Shown one piece after another: positions 4,788-12,937 of a stretch of 12,937 nt of DNA. This DNA comes from Bacteroidales bacterium. GTDB taxonomy: Bacteria > Bacteroidota > Bacteroidia > Bacteroidales > UBA932. Every line of letters begins with the position of its first letter. Positions within the stretch are counted from its first letter, which is position 1. The DNA lies in assembly GCA_016283985.1 (NCBI GenBank), contig JAEENZ010000020.1:1-12937 (forward strand). The letters are read 5' to 3'. The notes below the pieces were generated by a model that was given only the letters and a program-made list of their open reading frames with translations, was not told the DNA's origin and did not search any database. The position numbers and the translations under genes were made by a program.

Positions 4788-7700
4788 ATGAAAAGTAAAA
4801 TGATTACTTGCCTGTGCCTGCTCCTCATGAGCACCGCGATGTTCGCCCAGAAGGTGACCGTCACGGGAACCGTGAAGGACAACATAGGCCCGGCCATTGG
4901 AGTGAGTGTCATCGAAAAGGGCACCACCAATGGCACGACTACCGACCTGGACGGTAAGTACAGCATCAGCGTCCCCGCAGACGCAGTGCTGGAATTCTCG
5001 TCCATCGGTTATTCGACCCAGGAAATCGCTGTCGGCGGCAGGACCGTCGTCAACGTGGTCCTCGCTGAAGATGCCGAGTTCCTCGACGAAGTCGTCGTCG
5101 TGGGTTACGGTACCATGAAGCGCAGCGACCTTTCCGGCGCATCGGTCTCCATGAGGGAAGAAGACCTCAAGGGCTCCATCATCACGAGCCTCGACCAGTC
5201 CCTCCAGGGACGTGCAGCCGGTGTCGCGGCGGTTCAGACTTCCGGCGCTCCTGGTTCATCCTCATCCATCCGCGTCCGCGGACAGGCGACCGTCAATGCA
5301 AATGCGGAGCCTCTCTACGTGATCGACGGCGTGATCATCCAGGGCGGCGGCAACTCCGCCAGCGACTTCGGCCTTGGCTCCCTGGGTAACGGCCGCACCT
5401 CCACCATCTCCCCTCTGGCAACCATCAACCCTGCCGATATCGTGAGCATGGAGATCCTGAAGGATGCATCCGCAACTGCAATCTACGGTGCCCAGGGCGC
5501 GAACGGCGTCATCCTCATCACCACCAAGCACGGTAAGGCGGGTGAGGCCAAGTTCAACTACGACGGCATGTACGCAGTAAGCCGCCAGACCAGCCGCATC
5601 GACATGATGAACCTGCGCGAGTTCGCAGAGTACTACAACGATATGGTTGCAATGGGCTTCCTTGAGAAGAGCCCCTACTACGCGGATCCTTCCCTCCTCG
5701 GAAAGGGTACCAACTGGCAGGATGAAATCTTCCGCACGGCCCATCAGCAGCAGCATCAGCTGAGCGCACAGGGCGGTACCGACAAGGTGCAGTACTACGT
5801 GTCCGGATCCTGGATGGATCAGGAAGGTACCATCATCGGTTCCAACTTCAACCGCGTGAGCTTCCGTGCCAACCTCGACGCACAGCTCAAGAGCTGGTTC
5901 AAGCTCGGCCTGAATGCCACGTTCGCAAACACCAAGGACGACCTCAAACTCGCCGACGGTAGCGAAGGTGTCATCTTCTACTCCCTGGGAGCACTTCCCG
6001 ACGTGCCCGTGTACGATATCGACGGCAACTATTCCACGACGGTCCGCGAGGGATACACTTCCCCCAACCCCGTGGCTATCGCAATGCTCGATAAATACAC
6101 CCTCGAGCGCCAGAAGCTCACCGGCAACGTCTACGCCGAACTCACTCCCATCAAGCATTACGTATGGCGCACCGAGCTCGGTTTCGACGTGAGCAACTCG
6201 GATGCTACCACGTTCAAGCCCACCGCCGATTTCGGCAACTGGGCCCGCAACACCAACTCCCTCAACCTGCAGAACAACAGCAGCCTGTTCTGGCAGCTGA
6301 AGAACTATCTCACCTACTCCAACAGCATCGGCAAGCACAATTGGACTACCATGGTCGGACAGGAGTGCTGGGAATCCGGATGGGCCTACATGAGTGCGTC
6401 CCGCACCGGCCTCACCAGCGACGAGATCATCAATATCGGCAAGGGCGAAGGAACTCCTACCGTGAACCAGGGTTATGGCCACTCCGCCATGGCATCCTTC
6501 TTCACCCGTGAGACCTATAGCTATGACGACCGTTACTTCCTCACCTATACCTTCCGTTACGACGGCAGCTCGAACTTCGGTCCTGATAACCGTTGGGCAG
6601 GGTTCCATTCCTTCGCAGGAAGCTGGCGCTTCACCAACGAGAAGGGGCTCGGGGATTTCCTCAAGGGTATCGGAATCAACAACGGTAAGCTCCGTCTCGG
6701 ATGGGGACAGACCGGTAACGCTAACATCGGCGGCGGTGCCTGGGAAGCAACCATGAGCACCATGCCTTCCGGACTCGGCACCAGCGAGCGTCCCGCAAGG
6801 ATTCCCAACACCGGTATCCACTGGGAGAAGCAGCGCCAGACCAACATCGGTCTCGACCTGAGCTTCCTCGGCGGAAAGGTCAACCTCGTGGTGGATGCAT
6901 ACAAGAAGATATCTTCCGACATGCTCATGAGCCTTACCCTTCCTTCCTACATGGGAACCCAGGGTAACGCCTCTTCCGCTCTCGCTGCACCTCGCGGCAA
7001 CTACGGCACCATCGAGAACAAGGGTCTGGAAATCACCCTCGACACCCATCCCGTTTCTACACAGAACTTCGGCTGGGACAGCAACTTCCAGATTTCCTTC
7101 AACAAGAACAAGCTGGTTGCACTCGACGGCACCGCCAATGCACAGCTCGTGGGTTACGGCCAGTGGAGTGACATCGTTTCCGTCACCGAGATCGGCGAAT
7201 CCCTCTACGGTTTCTACGGATACAAGGTGGTCGGAGTCTATAAGGATTTCGACGATATCGAGAACAGTCCCCGTGCAGAGAAGTATCCTGCCGACGGAGT
7301 TTTCAATCCTACCACCACCGTATGGCCAGGTGACCTCAAGTTCGAAGATGTCAACAAGGACGGCGTGATCAACGAGCACGACCGCACCAACATCGGCAGC
7401 CCGCTGCCTCTCTTCACCTTCGGCTGGACCAACTCCTTCCGCTACAAGAACTTCGACCTCAGCATCTTCCTCAACGGAAGCTATGGCAACAAGGTCCTCA
7501 ACTACAACATGATCGGACAGGGCTTCAACGGCCTCGTGAGCATGAACAGCGCCTGGACCAACCAGCACGTTGCCGTGAAGGACCGCGCCAAACTCGCCAT
7601 GTACGACGAGAGCAAGGGAATGTGGGATGTGACGAACGTATATGTCACCAACCCCAACACCAAGACCCCCCGTCCCGTTCTTGCCGACCCTAACGACAAC

Positions 7701-7982
7701 GACCGTCTCAGCACCCGTTACATCGAAGACGGAAGCTACCTCCGCGTGAAGAACGTCACCCTCGGTTACTCCGTTCCCAAGAGCCTGATCGAGCGCTGGA
7801 AGATAGAGAACCTGCGTGTTTACATGAACCTGCAGAACCTCTACACCTTCACCAAGTACAGCGGATACGACCCTGAGGTCGGTGCTTCCACCAAGGATAG
7901 CTCCGGACTTACCTTCGGCGTCGACAACGGCCGTTATCCTTCTCCTATGACCTGCTCCTTCGGAGTCAACCTTACATTCTAA
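4788..7982 (+). CDS. SusC/RagA-family TonB-dependent outer membrane transporter
   Basis: The 1064-residue protein has a signal peptide ending Ala-Met-Phe-Ala-Gln near residue 21. A carboxypeptidase-regulatory-like domain (about 23-96) follows, with the typical Asp-Gly-Lys-Tyr and Ser-Ser-Ile-Gly-Tyr features. The TonB box/linker Glu-Val-Val-Val-Val-Gly-Tyr-Gly is at 101-108. The plug domain (about 115-235) includes an Arg-Val-Arg-Gly motif, Pro-Leu-Tyr-Val-Ile-Asp-Gly and Ile-Leu-Lys-Asp-Ala-Ser-Ala-Thr-Ala-Ile-Tyr-Gly. The rest is a beta-barrel ending in an aromatic residue, as outer membrane proteins do. It should import oligosaccharides, here probably manno-oligosaccharides, using TonB/ExbBD energy. 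The 36-bp gap after the GH5 gene is AT-rich with no -7 element, so co-transcription is likely. AGG at 4781-4783 is a weak ribosome site; a second in-frame ATG at 4800 is an alternative start. Gene order and spacing with the SusD-like gene make the family call secure; the substrate is inferred. Confidence 0.97.
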   Translation: MKSKMITCLCLLLMSTAMFAQKVTVTGTVKDNIGPAIGVSVIEKGTTNGTTTDLDGKYSISVPADAVLEFSSIGYSTQEIAVGGRTVVNVVLAEDAEFLDEVVVVGYGTMKRSDLSGASVSMREEDLKGSIITSLDQSLQGRAAGVAAVQTSGAPGSSSSIRVRGQATVNANAEPLYVIDGVIIQGGGNSASDFGLGSLGNGRTSTISPLATINPADIVSMEILKDASATAIYGAQGANGVILITTKHGKAGEAKFNYDGMYAVSRQTSRIDMMNLREFAEYYNDMVAMGFLEKSPYYADPSLLGKGTNWQDEIFRTAHQQQHQLSAQGGTDKVQYYVSGSWMDQEGTIIGSNFNRVSFRANLDAQLKSWFKLGLNATFANTKDDLKLADGSEGVIFYSLGALPDVPVYDIDGNYSTTVREGYTSPNPVAIAMLDKYTLERQKLTGNVYAELTPIKHYVWRTELGFDVSNSDATTFKPTADFGNWARNTNSLNLQNNSSLFWQLKNYLTYSNSIGKHNWTTMVGQECWESGWAYMSASRTGLTSDEIINIGKGEGTPTVNQGYGHSAMASFFTRETYSYDDRYFLTYTFRYDGSSNFGPDNRWAGFHSFAGSWRFTNEKGLGDFLKGIGINNGKLRLGWGQTGNANIGGGAWEATMSTMPSGLGTSERPARIPNTGIHWEKQRQTNIGLDLSFLGGKVNLVVDAYKKISSDMLMSLTLPSYMGTQGNASSALAAPRGNYGTIENKGLEITLDTHPVSTQNFGWDSNFQISFNKNKLVALDGTANAQLVGYGQWSDIVSVTEIGESLYGFYGYKVVGVYKDFDDIENSPRAEKYPADGVFNPTTTVWPGDLKFEDVNKDGVINEHDRTNIGSPLPLFTFGWTNSFRYKNFDLSIFLNGSYGNKVLNYNMIGQGFNGLVSMNSAWTNQHVAVKDRAKLAMYDESKGMWDVTNVYVTNPNTKTPRPVLADPNDNDRLSTRYIEDGSYLRVKNVTLGYSVPKSLIERWKIENLRVYMNLQNLYTFTKYSGYDPEVGASTKDSSGLTFGVDNGRYPSPMTCSFGVNLTF

Positions 7983-7986
7983 TAAT

Positions 7987-7992
7987 AGGAGG
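7987..7992 (+). promoter_or_regulatory. Strong Shine-Dalgarno that decides the SusD start
   Basis: AGGAGG is a perfect Shine-Dalgarno core, unusual in Bacteroidota and the only strong one I see in this window. It is 8 bases from the ATG at 8001 but only 2 bases from the in-frame ATG at 7995. The downstream ATG is therefore the likely start of the SusD-like gene. Confidence 0.75.
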
Positions 7993-8000
7993 AAATGATT

Positions 8001-9764
8001 ATGAAAAATATATTCAAGATTTTCGCAACTATTCTGATGGCTCTCACTGTGGTGTCCTGCTCCGAATTCCTGAACAGGCCTACGGAGGACTCCCTTTCCA
8101 GTGCGACCTATTATCAGAACGACGCCCAAGTCGAGCAGGGTGTTAACTACCTCTACAACTCTCCCTGGTACGATATCATCCGTTTCTTCATCTACGGTGG
8201 TGAAACCATGGCCGGCAACGTCTTCGAAGGCTCCAGCAACTACATCACGCTGACAGTCAACGGAACCGACGGCGACCTCAAGAACATGTCCTATGCCCTC
8301 TGGTCGGTGAACGCGCACTGCAACACCGTGATCCAGAATATCCAGAACTCCACCGGAAGCGCCTCCAAGGCCGTCAAGGACAGGGCCATTGGTGAAGCTC
8401 TCGTCTGGAAGGCAATGGCATATTTCTTCCTGGTGCGCACTTTCGGTGACGTCCCCATTATCCACGACAATACCGCAATCATCAAGGAAAACTCATACAA
8501 CGACGTTTTCAAGGTGCAGAAGGCCGATGTTTACGACTATGTCATCATGACTCTCGAAGAGGCCCTGAAATACCTGCCCAAGAACAATTATATCGGAAAG
8601 AAGCCCCGCATCGACTACTATGCGGCCAAGGCTCTCCTTGCCAAGGCTTATCTTACCAAGGCGGGCGTATCCGGTACTCTTGCCGAGGCCGACCTCATCA
8701 AGGCACGTGACTATGCTCTCGAAGTGATCGAGGAGTCCGGACGCACCCTTACTCCCAAGTATTCCGACGTGTTCCGTCTTGCTCCCGAGGTTTACAACCA
8801 GACCGGCGAATGCCTGATTTCCTGGCTCTGGACAGCCACTCCCCAGGCGTGGACTGCACAGAACTCCATCCAGTGCGACGTGGGTCTCGTCGGTTTCGAC
8901 GAATTCGGCGACCTCTGGGGTGACTGGAAAGGCCCTTCGGTGGACCTTCAGGATCTCTTCGGCGTTTCCGCTTCCGAGAATCCCCAGTCCCGCGTGAACA
9001 AGGATGACCGCCGCCAGGCGACCATGATGATGTTCGGCGACAAGTATGATTACTTCTGGACCGACATGGGAGGATTCGACTTCTATCGTTTCTTCTACGA
9101 TTCCGACTATTCCCCGAATCCCACTTCCGGCTCATTCGGATGCGGCACCGGTGCCAACTTTGCGAAGCATCTCTATGGTGACACCGCAGACCACGTGGCC
9201 GCAGTCGGACATTCTCCGGCATACATGTACAACTCGCTGCCTACCCATATCCTCAGGCTTGCCGACGTCTACCTCATCTATGCCGAGGCCTGCCTCCTCA
9301 CCAACGATGCCCCCACCGCCCTCACTTATGTGAACAAGGTCCGCCAGCGTGCCCACGCAGCAGACCTTCCCGCGGTTACCATCAAGGACATCTGGAAGGA
9401 GCGCCGTCTGGAACTCTCCCTCGAGGGTGACAACTGGTACGATTTCGTACGCCGTTCCTACTACGAGATGGATACTGTAATCGCTGAGATCAAGGCCCAG
9501 AGGCGCTCTGTCTATGGTGGCTTGGATGCTGCTTACAAGAGCTTCGTCTGCGACGAGAAGGGCAATTACGTAGGCCCCGGTGCAAATGCCTGGGATGCCA
9601 GCGGAATCAGCTACGATACCACCCAGTATCAGCTCACCGACGTTAAGCCCGAGATGCTCACCATGCCGTTCCCTACCGAAGACGTGGTTCTCAATCCCAA
9701 CGTGGCCTCTACTGCTGAGCCCATCCACGTTGACGTGCGTGAGACTTATTCGTATAACTTTTAA
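8001..9764 (+). CDS. SusD/RagB-family outer membrane glycan-binding lipoprotein
   Basis: From the ATG at 8001 the protein has 587 residues. It opens with a Lys-Asn start, a hydrophobic stretch and a lipobox Val-Val-Ser-Cys (C20). The N-terminal half shows the SusD-like pattern: a Phe-Leu-Asn-Arg-Pro-Thr-Glu start, a helical repeat region with Gly-Glu-Ala-Leu-Val-Trp-Lys-Ala-Met-Ala-Tyr-Phe and Thr-Phe-Gly-Asp-Val-Pro-Ile-Ile, then Ala-Lys-Ala-Leu-Leu-Ala-Lys-Ala-Tyr-Leu. The C-terminal half has the RagB/SusD block Leu-Arg-Leu-Ala-Asp-Val-Tyr-Leu-Ile-Tyr-Ala-Glu-Ala and Trp-Lys-Glu-Arg-Arg-Leu-Glu-Leu. It acts as the lid over the SusC channel and binds the incoming glycan at the cell surface. 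Tandem ATGs at 7995 and 8001 are resolved by the Shine-Dalgarno spacing. It lies 18 bases after the SusC-like gene, certainly in one operon. Confidence 0.97.
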   Translation: MKNIFKIFATILMALTVVSCSEFLNRPTEDSLSSATYYQNDAQVEQGVNYLYNSPWYDIIRFFIYGGETMAGNVFEGSSNYITLTVNGTDGDLKNMSYALWSVNAHCNTVIQNIQNSTGSASKAVKDRAIGEALVWKAMAYFFLVRTFGDVPIIHDNTAIIKENSYNDVFKVQKADVYDYVIMTLEEALKYLPKNNYIGKKPRIDYYAAKALLAKAYLTKAGVSGTLAEADLIKARDYALEVIEESGRTLTPKYSDVFRLAPEVYNQTGECLISWLWTATPQAWTAQNSIQCDVGLVGFDEFGDLWGDWKGPSVDLQDLFGVSASENPQSRVNKDDRRQATMMMFGDKYDYFWTDMGGFDFYRFFYDSDYSPNPTSGSFGCGTGANFAKHLYGDTADHVAAVGHSPAYMYNSLPTHILRLADVYLIYAEACLLTNDAPTALTYVNKVRQRAHAADLPAVTIKDIWKERRLELSLEGDNWYDFVRRSYYEMDTVIAEIKAQRRSVYGGLDAAYKSFVCDEKGNYVGPGANAWDASGISYDTTQYQLTDVKPEMLTMPFPTEDVVLNPNVASTAEPIHVDVRETYSYNF

Positions 9765-9776
9765 TCGATGAGCCTT

Positions 9777-11048
9777 ATGAAATCAATGCTTAAATATATA
9801 GGAATAATCGCCGGGATCTTCGCCCTCGCATCCTGCGTGGATGATTACCCCGACCGCTTCCATGCTACGGAAGGCAAGCCTACGGTGGATTTCGTACGCT
9901 ATGCCGACCAGGACGTGTTCATCACCCAGGCCTTTATGGACGAGGTGCTTTGCATCGTGGGTTCCAACCTGCGCAGCGTGCACGACATCTATTTCAACGA
10001 CCAGGCAGCTATCCTGAACACCAGTTATATTACCGACAACACCCTGATCGTGGCAGTGCCGAGCACCGCGGCCACCGTGCAGACCGACAAGATTTACCTT
10101 GTCACTGCGGCCAAGGACTCCGTAACCTACGATTTCAAGATCCTCCCTCCCGTACCGAAGGTGACTTCCATCAGCAATGAATGGGCTGCCGACGGTGAGG
10201 ACGTGACCCTCAAGGGCAAGTACTTCATCGACGTGACCGGAGTATCCATCCCCGGCGCCACCGTCAGCACCTACAACGTGGTTTCCTCCGAAACCATCAC
10301 CTTCAAGGTGCCCGCAGGTGCGGCATCCGGCCCTGTCGAGGTTACCACCGCATCCGGTACCGGACGCAGTACCTTCCAGTTCCGCGACACGCGCAACATT
10401 CTCTTCGACTGGGACGGCGTTTACGGCCGTGCTATCGGAGCAGGCTGGCGTGACGGCAGCAAGGTCCTGCACGCCCCCGGCGACCATGCCTTCCCCGCCC
10501 TCAGCGGCAACTATATCGCTTTCGCGGCGGATATGGCGGCAGGCCCATGGGATGACTGGAAGGAAGACGACATGGCATTCAACTATTGGCCCGGAGCAGT
10601 CGGCAGTGCAAATCCTCCGCTGTATTCGAACACCGATTTTGCCGCTTACATCAAGAAGTACGGCATTGGCGGCCTTTGCATCAAGTTCGAGATAATGGTT
10701 CCCAGCTCCAATCCCTGGACCAGCTACGGACTCCAGATCATGTTCTCCAACGAGGCATCCGTTTCCGAAGCCAATATGACCAACGCCTACTATACCGAAG
10801 ACACCTTCCCCCGTTACGTGTGGGAGCCCTGGACTGCAACCGGCAAGTATGACACCGGCGACAAGTGGGTGACGGTATCCTTCCCTCTCTCCGAATTCAA
10901 CAAGACGAGCGGAGGCGGCACCTGCGCGACTGCATTCGACGACAGCTACCTGCATGGCTTTGCCATGTTCGTGTATGGTGGCTCGACTCCGGGTACCGCA
11001 GGTTCTCCTATCATTGCTATCGACAATATCCGTGTTGTACCCCTTTAA
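9777..11048 (+). CDS. TIG-domain surface glycan-binding lipoprotein (SusE position, SGBP-B-like)
   Basis: Counting from the upstream ATG at 9768 the protein has 426 residues; from the preferred ATG at 9777 it has 423. Residue numbers here use the longer form. A lipoprotein signal ends in Leu-Ala-Ser-Cys (C23), followed by Val-Asp-Asp, an acidic pair that fits a surface-export signal. Two TIG/Ig-like domains (about 40-128 and 130-207) precede a C-terminal domain (about 208-426). That domain has the Asn-Ile-Leu-Phe-Asp-Trp-Asp-Gly opening, many Trp and Tyr residues (261, 264, 274, 317, 352, 355) and the final Ile-Asp-Asn-Ile-Arg-Val strand. This resembles the C-terminal glycan-binding domain of the Bacteroides xyloglucan protein SGBP-B, though sequence alone cannot fix the ligand. 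In this operon the ligand is presumably mannan. The gene follows the SusD-like gene by 12 bases (3 from the first ATG), so the two are translationally close. No strong ribosome site is visible. Confidence 0.88.
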   Translation: MKSMLKYIGIIAGIFALASCVDDYPDRFHATEGKPTVDFVRYADQDVFITQAFMDEVLCIVGSNLRSVHDIYFNDQAAILNTSYITDNTLIVAVPSTAATVQTDKIYLVTAAKDSVTYDFKILPPVPKVTSISNEWAADGEDVTLKGKYFIDVTGVSIPGATVSTYNVVSSETITFKVPAGAASGPVEVTTASGTGRSTFQFRDTRNILFDWDGVYGRAIGAGWRDGSKVLHAPGDHAFPALSGNYIAFAADMAAGPWDDWKEDDMAFNYWPGAVGSANPPLYSNTDFAAYIKKYGIGGLCIKFEIMVPSSNPWTSYGLQIMFSNEASVSEANMTNAYYTEDTFPRYVWEPWTATGKYDTGDKWVTVSFPLSEFNKTSGGGTCATAFDDSYLHGFAMFVYGGSTPGTAGSPIIAIDNIRVVPL

Positions 11049-11060
11049 TGGATTATGCGT

Positions 11061-12937
11061 ATGAAAAACATTTTTAAGCTTATATGCATCAGTGTTCTTG
11101 CCCTGACTGCCTTTCAGGCCTGCCAGACCAGCAAGGAACTTGATACGGATCAGTTCAGCACGGAACTCGCATTCGGTTCCTTCGCTCCGAATCCGGTCTA
11201 TCGCGGAGGTGAGCTCACGATCATCGGCAGTTTCCTCGAGCAGGTCGCCGAGGTGCGAATCCCCGGAATCGACCCTATTACGGACTTTACCGTGGTCGAG
11301 AAGGGAAAGAAGAGCAAGATTACCGTGACTCTCCCCAATACTACCGAAGAGGTGGGCAAGATTTCCATAGTAGGAAAGAACGGCAAGGTCCTCACCAGCA
11401 AGGCTGAGCTGACCTACACCGAGCCCATAGTCTTCACCGACTTCTCTCCCAAGAGCGCAATGCCCGGTGACGTCATCACCGTGACGGGAGACTACATGAA
11501 CCTGATCCAGGAGGTTATCTTCGAAGGCGGTGCCATCGCCACCGGGGATGCCATCAAGGAGAAGGGCCGCAAGAGCCTGAAGGTCGTCGTACCCGCAAAG
11601 GCGGTTACCGGAAAGATCATCCTCGGCGATGCCGATGAGGTCGAAGATCCCGACAACATAGCCAACAAGAGTTACTCGACGGCAGACCTCGTGATCGGCG
11701 ATCCTACCGTGAGCAGCCTTGCCATCGAAACCGCCAAGCCCGGCCAGACCCTGACCATCAGCGGCGCCTACCTCAACATGATCGAGAAGGTCGTGTTCGA
11801 GGGCGGCACCGAGGTCAGCGAACTGACCGTTTCGGCAGATAACAAGACCCTCACCCTCACCCTTCCCGCCACTGCCCAGAGCGGTGACGTGAACGCGGTC
11901 AGCTTCGCGGGAAAGAGCTTCAAGGCCGGCACCATCACCCTGGTGGTTCCTACCGGACTTGCCGTGGCTCCCACTCCCGTAAGGGCTGATTCCACCCTGA
12001 CCATCACCGGCACCGGCCTCGAGCTCATCACGGGCGTAGACCTTCCCGGCGCATCGAACGTCACGTTCGCTTTCGCCGATGACAAGATCACCCTTACCGT
12101 TCCCAGGTCTGCCGCAGAAGGTGACATCACCCTCAAGATGGACAGCGGCGACCAGGTGACCGTGGCCTACACCCTCGTGCATCCCGTCGTTACCGCGATC
12201 GCTCCCACCGACATCTTTGCCGGCGACACCATCAAGGTTTCCGGTACCGACCTCGACCTGATTTCCGGCGTCACCCTCGGTGGCAAGGCGGAAGAGTTCA
12301 AGCTGGTCGAAAAGGATATCGAGATCTACACCGCCGCCACTTCCGTGTCCGGCAAGATCGAACTCAAGCTCGACAACGGCGAGGTCATCAAGCCCGGTGA
12401 GGACATCACCGTCAGCTACCACTCGTTCGTGGTGGTGAATGAGATGCCTGCAGCCGAGCACATCGGCGCAGCCGTTACGCTCAAGGGAACCAACTTCATG
12501 ATGGTAGACCGCATCTACATCGGCGAAGCCAAGGTTACCAAGTATGTAAAGCGTGCCGACGACGAAGTCTCCTTCATCATGCCTTACAACAAGATCGGAA
12601 CATATCCCATCAAGTTCGAACTGTTGACCGGCGAAGTCGAGGTCTGCCCCACGCAGATCGAGGTCCTGCTCCAGCAGAACATCTCAACTCTCTGGGAGGG
12701 CAATGTCGATCTTGGCGCATGGTCCATCAACTGGGAGGTGCCTGCGGATGCATTTACCAAAATTGATCTTAAGGTTGGGCAGGAAATCCGTTACTATGTC
12801 ACTCCTACGAATGCATGGTGGCAGTTCCAGCTGTTCGACGGACACTGGGCCGCCCTGCCTGTGGACGAGAGCACCGACGGTACCAACAACATCAACACCA
12901 ACAAGATGGATATCTCCGCAGGTTATATCCATATCAA
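11061..12937 (+). CDS. Multi-TIG-repeat surface glycan-binding lipoprotein (3' truncated by window)
   Basis: An open frame from ATG 11061 (alternative 11055) runs 625 codons to the window edge with no stop. It starts with a lipoprotein signal whose lipobox is Phe-Gln-Ala-Cys (C21), followed by Gln-Thr-Ser-Lys-Glu-Leu-Asp. Six TIG/Ig-like repeats of about 80 residues begin near 37, 123, 213, 298, 376 and 455. Each has a Pro or Ala-Pro entry, a Gly-Asp/Glu/Gln-x-Ile/Leu-Thr-Ile/Val-x-Gly strand and a Val-x-Phe/Leu-x-Gly-Gly strand. A distinct C-terminal domain starts near 540 with Leu-Trp-Glu-Gly and is rich in Trp (545, 554, 558, 586, 587, 596), as in carbohydrate-binding modules. The likely role is a long stalk that holds a glycan-binding head away from the outer membrane. 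It lies 12 bases after the previous gene, with a weak GGA at 11050-11052 placed 8 bases before 11061. The repeats are diverged at the DNA level, so they are old. The end of the gene is not visible. Confidence 0.88.
   Translation, partial: MKNIFKLICISVLALTAFQACQTSKELDTDQFSTELAFGSFAPNPVYRGGELTIIGSFLEQVAEVRIPGIDPITDFTVVEKGKKSKITVTLPNTTEEVGKISIVGKNGKVLTSKAELTYTEPIVFTDFSPKSAMPGDVITVTGDYMNLIQEVIFEGGAIATGDAIKEKGRKSLKVVVPAKAVTGKIILGDADEVEDPDNIANKSYSTADLVIGDPTVSSLAIETAKPGQTLTISGAYLNMIEKVVFEGGTEVSELTVSADNKTLTLTLPATAQSGDVNAVSFAGKSFKAGTITLVVPTGLAVAPTPVRADSTLTITGTGLELITGVDLPGASNVTFAFADDKITLTVPRSAAEGDITLKMDSGDQVTVAYTLVHPVVTAIAPTDIFAGDTIKVSGTDLDLISGVTLGGKAEEFKLVEKDIEIYTAATSVSGKIELKLDNGEVIKPGEDITVSYHSFVVVNEMPAAEHIGAAVTLKGTNFMMVDRIYIGEAKVTKYVKRADDEVSFIMPYNKIGTYPIKFELLTGEVEVCPTQIEVLLQQNISTLWEGNVDLGAWSINWEVPADAFTKIDLKVGQEIRYYVTPTNAWWQFQLFDGHWAALPVDESTDGTNNINTNKMDISAGYIHI

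Noticed and set aside
5262..8465. Open frame of 1067 codons on the minus strand across the SusC- and SusD-like genes
   Set aside because: It is a shadow of strong C-ending codon bias in the + strand genes, which removes stops from one antisense frame. Its translation has no recognisable domain and crosses two secure genes.
11177..12460. TIG repeats as a DNA tandem repeat or recombination hotspot
   Set aside because: Similarity is visible in protein but the DNA copies differ throughout, so they do not form a nucleotide-level repeat array.
9783..12461. Open frame of 892 codons on the minus strand across the two TIG lipoprotein genes
   Set aside because: Same codon-bias effect; the translation is rich in Gly, Val, Asp and His with no domain pattern, and both + strand genes have signal peptides and clear repeats.

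Overview
The window looks like a polysaccharide utilization locus (PUL) from a member of the Bacteroidota, most likely order Bacteroidales. The evidence is a SusC/SusD pair, lipoprotein surface glycan-binding proteins with TIG-like repeats, TAnnTTTG-type -7 promoter elements, and few Shine-Dalgarno sites. Coding DNA is GC-rich with many C-ending codons, while the main divergent promoter region is AT-rich. I cannot name a genus. The GH5 subfamily 7-like mannanase with a fused CE7-type deacetylase, next to a cellobiose/mannobiose 2-epimerase-type enzyme, points to acetylated beta-mannan (glucomannan or galactomannan) as the target.

Layout: 1-141 is the 3' end of an unidentified + strand gene. 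Its last 20 bases overlap the end of a convergent - strand epimerase gene (122-1354). An AT-rich divergent promoter region (1355-1449) separates the epimerase from an AraC-family regulator (1450-2322). After an 86-bp gap with a candidate promoter, one + strand operon runs to the right edge: GH5-CE7 lipoprotein (2409-4751), SusC-like transporter (4788-7982), SusD-like lipoprotein (8001-9764), a TIG plus glycan-binding lipoprotein (9777-11048), and a second, larger TIG-repeat lipoprotein (11061 onward) cut by the window edge. No RNA genes, insertion sequences, CRISPR arrays or convincing terminators were seen.

Inferred working model: the GH5-CE7 enzyme cuts and deacetylates mannan. The SusD-like protein and the two TIG proteins hold glycan at the surface, and the SusC-like channel imports oligosaccharides. 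The cytoplasmic epimerase turns Man-beta-1,4-Man into Man-beta-1,4-Glc, which in known Bacteroides pathways is split by a GH130 phosphorylase (not in this window). The AraC-type protein probably senses a product and controls the divergent promoters and the operon.

The most interesting unexplained signals are in the two regulatory gaps: a 10-bp perfect inverted repeat between the divergent promoters, an AATTC motif repeated at 23- and 21-bp steps, a 16-bp motif shared by the araC and GH5 upstream regions, a 9-bp inverted repeat around the GH5 promoter, and two divergent promoters placed so close to their start codons that both mRNAs may be leaderless.
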